Assembly (NCBI GenBank): GCA_035273665.1
Contig: DATEOW010000084.1
Span: forward strand, 1 to 27,453
Reading direction: 5' to 3'
Source of the DNA: DATEEW01 sp035273665
GTDB taxonomy: Bacteria; Pseudomonadota; Gammaproteobacteria; Burkholderiales; SG8-39
Length of the DNA stretch: 27,453 nucleotides
Positions 23,831-27,453 of the stretch are shown one piece after another (position 1 is the first letter of the stretch; every line of letters starts with the position of its first letter). The notes under the pieces are model-generated. The model made no database searches. It saw only the letters and a list, made by a program, of their open reading frames with translations, and was not told the origin of the DNA. Position numbers and translations under genes: made by a program.

Positions 23831-24979
23831 ATGTTTGAACTGATTGAAAACCATAGCGGGACCATCATCAAAGTGATCGGCGTCGGCGGGGCCGGCGGCA
23901 ACGCGGTCGATCATATGATTCGTAACGGAGTGGGCGGCGTTGAGTTTATCGCCGCCAATACCGATGCACAGGCGCTTGGCCGCTCGCTTGCAAAGCATCA
24001 GATCCAGTTAGGCGCCACGGGCCTGGGCGCCGGTGCAAGGCCGGAAGCGGGGCGTGCAGCCGCAATGGAGCAGCGCGAAGCGATTCGTGAAGCGCTTCAA
24101 GGGAGCCATATGTGCTTCATTACCGCGGGCATGGGTGGCGGGACAGGCACGGGCGCTGCGCCGGTCGTCGCGGAAATCGCCAAGGAAATGGGAATTTTGA
24201 CGGTCGCGGTTGTGACCAAGCCCTTTTCTTTCGAAGGCAAGCGCATGCGCGTCGCGGAGGCGGGTGTGGAAGCCCTGCAAGAGCATGTCGATTCGCTCAT
24301 CGTGATCCTCAACGAAAAATTGATGGAAGTGTTGGGCGAAGACGTCAGCATGAAGGACGCCTTCCGCACGGCGGACGACGTGCTGCATAACGCCGTGGCA
24401 GGGATCGCCGAAATCATCAATTGCCCCGGTCTGGTCAATGTCGATTTTGAAGACGTGAAAACGGTTATGGGTGAAATGGGAATGGCCATGATGGGCTCGG
24501 CATATGCAAGCGGTATGGACAGGGCGCGCATCGCGGCTGAAGAGGCGGTTGCCAGTCCCTTGCTCGAAGGCGTCAACCTTTCGGGCGCGCGCGGCGTACT
24601 CGTGAATATCACCGCGAGTGAGGAACTGAAAATGCGTGAGGTAAACGAGGTGATGAACACCGTACGCAGCTTCGCCGCCGATGACGCCACCATTATCTTT
24701 GGCGCCGTTTACGATCCGGAGATGGAAGAAAACCTACGAGTGACGGTTGTGGCGACAGGGCTCGGCCAGCCGCAGGCGGTACGTGCACCGAAACCACAGC
24801 TGATCGTTACGCAGAAAACCGGCACCGACAATATGGGCGTAAATGGAATGGACTACGGCAGTCTCGAAGCTGCGCCCGCTGTTTTTAGGAAAAACCGCAG
24901 TTCGGCAATCGAGGCGTTAAGCCAAAGCGGGATGGACAAGTACGATATTCCGGCCTTCCTTCGCAAGCAAGCCGATTAG
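23831..24979 (+). CDS. ftsZ: Cell division GTPase FtsZ (tubulin homologue)
   Basis: FtsZ polymerises on GTP to build the Z-ring. The 382-residue protein has the N-terminal IIKVIGVGGAGGNAVDHMI, the tubulin signature G102-G-G-T-G-T-G108, the T7 loop region with NVDFEDVKTVM, and the C-terminal peptide YDIPAFLRKQAD that binds FtsA and ZipA-type partners. The linker between core and tail is short. The ATG at 23831 has GGAGA nearby upstream. Separation from ftsA by 184 bases suggests that ftsZ may have its own promoter or a processed transcript, which would fit its high cellular level, but I cannot point to a clear -35/-10 pair. Confidence 0.98.
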   Translation: MFELIENHSGTIIKVIGVGGAGGNAVDHMIRNGVGGVEFIAANTDAQALGRSLAKHQIQLGATGLGAGARPEAGRAAAMEQREAIREALQGSHMCFITAGMGGGTGTGAAPVVAEIAKEMGILTVAVVTKPFSFEGKRMRVAEAGVEALQEHVDSLIVILNEKLMEVLGEDVSMKDAFRTADDVLHNAVAGIAEIINCPGLVNVDFEDVKTVMGEMGMAMMGSAYASGMDRARIAAEEAVASPLLEGVNLSGARGVLVNITASEELKMREVNEVMNTVRSFAADDATIIFGAVYDPEMEENLRVTVVATGLGQPQAVRAPKPQLIVTQKTGTDNMGVNGMDYGSLEAAPAVFRKNRSSAIEALSQSGMDKYDIPAFLRKQAD

Positions 24980-25019
24980 GCCTGTTCGCCGGGGGTGGGA
25001 ATGCCGTGCTCCCAGTGGA

Positions 25020-25071
25020 CCCTAACCGCGCAAGCGGCGCATATACGTAATTGGGCGGTCTTTGGTTAGGG
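25020..25071 (+). other. Inverted repeat with nested hairpin in the ftsZ-lpxC gap
   Basis: CCCTAACC (25020-25027) and GGTTAGGG (25064-25071) form a perfect 8-bp inverted repeat. Just inside the left arm, CCGC (25026-25029) and GCGG (25034-25037) could pair around a GCAA tetraloop, competing with the outer stem for two bases. There is no T-run after either. The rest of the 24980-25242 gap has no gene that I can support. Confidence 0.45.
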
Positions 25072-25207
25072 CAATCGGACGGGTAGTCTGCCGTACCGTA
25101 GGGCTGGGATACGGGGTTTGAGCCCGGGTGTGTGCAGTGTTATTGCGCAAGCGGGCCGACGGATGTGTGCGCGAACGATGCCGTGCTGGTCCGGATGTGG
25201 GCCGGCG

Positions 25208-25216
25208 TGCTACCAT
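25208..25216 (+). promoter_or_regulatory. Candidate extended -10 promoter of lpxC
   Basis: TGCTACCAT fits the extended -10 form TGnTAnnAT, 26 bases before the lpxC ATG. The -35 region at normal spacing does not resemble TTGACA, as is usual for extended -10 promoters, but chance occurrence cannot be ruled out. Confidence 0.35.
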
Positions 25217-25242
25217 GCAAGCCATTGCTAGGTAAAGAAAAA

Positions 25243-26160
25243 ATGTTGAAACAGCGCAGTATCAAATCTTCAATCAAAGCCACTGGCGTCGGTCTACACA
25301 GCGGAAAAAAGGTCAACATGACCTTGCGTCCGGCTGCGCCTGACACCGGAATTGTCTATCGGCGCGTAGACCTGCCTCAGCCTGTGGACATTCGTGCCGA
25401 TGCGCTCGCGGTGACCGATACGCGTTTATGCAGTGCGCTGGAAAACAATGGTGCGAAAGTCGCGACGGTTGAACACCTGATGTCAGCATTGGCCGGCCTC
25501 GGTATCGACAATATTTACGTCGATCTTGATGCGCCCGAAGTGCCGATCATGGACGGCAGTGCGGGGCCTTTCGTATTCCTGCTCCAACAGGCCGGTATCG
25601 AAGAACAGCGGTCCGCGAAAAAATTCTTCCGGATTCGCAAACCGGTCGAAGTACGCGAAGGCGATAAATGGGCGCGCTTCGAACCCTATGACGGCTTCAA
25701 ACTGAGCTTTTCCATCGTTTTCGATCATCCGGCCTTTGAGAAGTCCGCGCAGACCTTCAGCATCGATTTTGCCGAGACCTCCTATGCCAAGGAAGTGGCG
25801 CGTGCCCGTACTTTCGGTTTCGCGCAGGAAGTCGAGGCCTTGCGCAGTCACGGTTTGGCATTAGGCGGCAGCTTGGATAATGCCGTGGTGCTGGACGAAT
25901 CGCGGGTGCTGAACAATGACGGCCTGCGTTACGCGGACGAATTCGTCAAACACAAGGTACTCGATGCGATCGGCGATCTGTACCTGGTCGGACACCCTGT
26001 GATCGGCGCCTTCAGTGCGCATAAATCCGGACATGCATTGAACAATCAATTGCTCCGGGCAACGCTCGCCGACAAAGAAGCCTGGGAAATCGTGAGTTTC
26101 AAGAAGGCGGATCAGGCGCCGGTGGGTTTCAGCAGCTTCTACGCGCCTCAAGCCGCTTAA
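25243..26160 (+). CDS. lpxC: UDP-3-O-acyl-N-acetylglucosamine deacetylase
   Basis: LpxC removes the acetyl group in the committed step of lipid A synthesis and needs zinc. The 305-residue protein, the same length as E. coli LpxC, begins MLKQRSIKSSIKATGVGLHSG. It has the zinc ligands H78 (TVEHLMSAL), H237 and D241 (KHKVLDAIGD), and the catalytic H264 in AHKSGHALNNQ. The ATG at 25243 has AGGTAAAG upstream; an ATG at 25132 would add 37 Cys- and Trp-containing residues with no family likeness. It confirms an outer membrane with lipopolysaccharide. Its end faces the end of the DciA-like gene with an 8-base gap. Confidence 0.98.
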   Translation: MLKQRSIKSSIKATGVGLHSGKKVNMTLRPAAPDTGIVYRRVDLPQPVDIRADALAVTDTRLCSALENNGAKVATVEHLMSALAGLGIDNIYVDLDAPEVPIMDGSAGPFVFLLQQAGIEEQRSAKKFFRIRKPVEVREGDKWARFEPYDGFKLSFSIVFDHPAFEKSAQTFSIDFAETSYAKEVARARTFGFAQEVEALRSHGLALGGSLDNAVVLDESRVLNNDGLRYADEFVKHKVLDAIGDLYLVGHPVIGAFSAHKSGHALNNQLLRATLADKEAWEIVSFKKADQAPVGFSSFYAPQAA

Positions 26161-26168
26161 GGCGGTCC

Positions 26169-26594
26169 TCAGCTTTTCGCTGCGATGGCGCGCACGCGCG
26201 CTCGCAATTCGCCTTCCTCTAAGTCGTTCTCCAGTTTTTTTAGCGCTTGCTTGGCATTGCCGCTGAGAAAGGCTCGTTTCCCCGGGCGCGAGACCGGCGT
26301 GAATGCCGTTGGACGCACTTCCAACTTCAATGCATGTATGGAAGTGCCTCTTTCGAGACAGGCCTCCTGTATGCCTGGGGCGAGCAAACGGAATCTAGCG
26401 GCGACCGCGTTGTTGGCGGTAAAAATCAGGAGATCGCCTTGCTTGTAGTTCGCGACGCGATAAAGCGGCCGCAAGGGGGCCGGTACCAGTGGTTCGATTG
26501 CGCGGCTCAAGGCCAGTAACAATTTGGCCTGCGCCATCAAGGGCCCGGCGCCCTCAGCGTGCGGGAGAAAATCGGCAATGGCTTTACTGGACAT
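26169..26594 (-). CDS. dciA: DciA-like protein (DUF721), predicted replicative helicase loader
   Basis: The 141-residue protein has a DUF721 core with LVPAPLRPLYRVANYKQGDLLIFTANNAVAARFRLLAPGIQEACLERG, the KH-like fold in which a strand-rich segment is followed by helices, and an extended basic and acidic C-terminal tail (KQALKKLENDLEEGELRARVRAIAAKS). DUF721 proteins include DciA, which loads the replicative helicase DnaB in bacteria that lack DnaC. A position between lpxC and secA is common for this gene in proteobacteria. It is convergent with lpxC and divergent from secA. The family call is from pattern and context; helicase loading here is inferred. Confidence 0.75.
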   Translation of the reverse strand: MSSKAIADFLPHAEGAGPLMAQAKLLLALSRAIEPLVPAPLRPLYRVANYKQGDLLIFTANNAVAARFRLLAPGIQEACLERGTSIHALKLEVRPTAFTPVSRPGKRAFLSGNAKQALKKLENDLEEGELRARVRAIAAKS

Positions 26595-26662
26595 AGGCGA
26601 AGGCAGCGGAACGCTATGGGCCCCATGATAAACTAGCGGACTTCTTTGCTCTCCTTTTCTTC

Positions 26663-27453
26663 ATGATTCCGCGCGTACTCAAGGCGATTTTCGGTAGCCG
26701 TAACGACCGGCTGATCAAGCAATACGCCAAGACAGTCGAACAAATTAACGGCCTGGAAACGCAGATCGCTGCTTTAAGCGATGCGGACTTGCGCGCCAAG
26801 ACCGACGCCTTCAAGGGGCGCATTGCGCAAGGCGAAAGTTTGGACGATCTCTTGCCCGAAGCCTTCGCGGTCGTTCGAGAAGCGGGCAAGCGGGTGTTCG
26901 GTATGCGGCACTTCGACGTGCAACTCATCGGTGGCATGGTCTTGCACAACGGCAAGATCGCGGAAATGCGCACGGGCGAAGGTAAGACCTTGATGGCAAC
27001 CTTGCCTGCGTATTTGAACGCGATGTCCGGCAAGGGCGTACACGTCGTTACGGTGAACGATTATCTAGCGGCACGCGACGCGGAGTGGATGGGCAAGCTC
27101 TACAATTTTCTCGGCTTGTCGGTGGGCGTCATTTTGTCGCAGATGCCGCACTCGGATAAGCATGCCGCTTACGCAGCGGACATCACGTACGGCACGAACA
27201 ACGAGTTCGGTTTCGACTATCTCCGCGACAACATGGCCATGCGGGCGGAAGACCGCTTCCAGCGGGGCCTCAATTTCGCCATCGTCGATGAGGTCGATTC
27301 GATTTTGATCGACGAGGCCCGCACGCCGCTGATCATCTCCGGCCAGTCCGAGGACAACGTCGAGACGTACTATCGGCTGAACGAGATCCCGCCGAAGCTC
27401 ACCCGCCAGGCCGACGAGAAGGCGCCGGGTGACTACTGGGTCGACGAGAAGGC
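26663..27453 (+). CDS. secA: Preprotein translocase ATPase SecA, partial (C-terminus outside window)
   Basis: SecA drives secretory proteins through SecYEG using ATP. The frame from ATG 26663 stays open to the window edge (263 codons plus two bases). It opens MIPRVLKAIFGSRNDRLIKQ. It then shows the nucleotide-binding segment EMRTGEGKTLMATLPAYLNA (Walker A), VHVVTVNDYLAARDAEWM, the SecA motif YGTNNEFGFDYLRDNMA, and the DEAD-type motif VDEVDSILIDEARTPLIISG. No Shine-Dalgarno sequence is visible; the 22 bases before the ATG are almost all pyrimidines. The gene diverges from the DciA-like gene with a 68-base spacer that probably holds its promoter. Confidence 0.95.
   Translation, partial: MIPRVLKAIFGSRNDRLIKQYAKTVEQINGLETQIAALSDADLRAKTDAFKGRIAQGESLDDLLPEAFAVVREAGKRVFGMRHFDVQLIGGMVLHNGKIAEMRTGEGKTLMATLPAYLNAMSGKGVHVVTVNDYLAARDAEWMGKLYNFLGLSVGVILSQMPHSDKHAAYAADITYGTNNEFGFDYLRDNMAMRAEDRFQRGLNFAIVDEVDSILIDEARTPLIISGQSEDNVETYYRLNEIPPKLTRQADEKAPGDYWVDEK

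Noticed and set aside
25132..25242. Upstream ATG extension of lpxC
   Set aside because: It adds 37 residues, while the start at 25243 gives exactly the usual LpxC length and N-terminus.
24980..25242. Possible tRNA or small RNA gene in the ftsZ-lpxC gap
   Set aside because: Hairpins are present but no cloverleaf, T-loop consensus or terminator could be made out.

Overview
The window is a stretch of Gram-negative chromosome dominated by a complete division and cell wall (dcw) cluster. In order it reads mraZ, rsmH, ftsL, ftsI, murE, murF, mraY, murD, ftsW, murG, murC, murB, ddl, ftsQ, ftsA, ftsZ, followed by lpxC, a DciA-like gene and the start of secA. LpxC and lipoproteins show an outer membrane. 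The MurE DNPR motif indicates meso-diaminopimelate peptidoglycan. The gene order, the FtsZ tail (YDIPAFLRKQAD) and the overall look of LpxC, FtsA and SecA suggest a betaproteobacterium. That placement is inference from memory, not a search.

Layout. Positions 1-222 (minus) hold the start of a small secreted protein. Positions 346-2663 hold glpD, translationally coupled to an endonuclease/exonuclease/phosphatase-fold hydrolase, followed by a MliC-like lipoprotein (2709-3038). Positions 3040-5197 are a mixed-strand patch of small accessory genes: an unknown membrane-anchored protein, a lipoprotein with a TonB C-terminal-like domain, a hotdog thioesterase, a Gdx/SugE-type SMR exporter and a 60-residue two-helix membrane protein. 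Positions 5353-6921 hold an NfeD and SPFH (QmcA/paraslipin-type) pair closed by a clear intrinsic terminator. Positions 6965-7197 are the mra control region: a sigma70-like promoter and four MraZ-type boxes at an exact 10-bp period. Positions 7198-24979 are the dcw cluster. Positions 24980-27453 hold lpxC, the DciA-like gene (opposite strand) and the 5' part of secA.

The dcw genes are packed tightly. Many junctions are ATGA, TTGA or TAATG overlaps, so the Mur ligases, the lipid I/II enzymes (MraY, MurG), the transpeptidase/polymerase pair (FtsI, FtsW) and the divisome proteins (FtsL, FtsQ, FtsA) are probably translated as a coupled series under the mraZ promoter. The two clear breaks in packing inside the cluster, mraZ/rsmH (131 nt) and ftsA/ftsZ (184 nt), both hold small hairpins. 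The second also holds a longer inverted repeat of simple-sequence character.

No stretch longer than 300 bases lacks a gene; the longest are 6922-7197 and 24980-25242. I see no mobile element, CRISPR array, rRNA or tRNA. The window is essentially housekeeping. I did not find a convincing new multi-gene system, and the items worth a second look are regulatory or small accessory genes.
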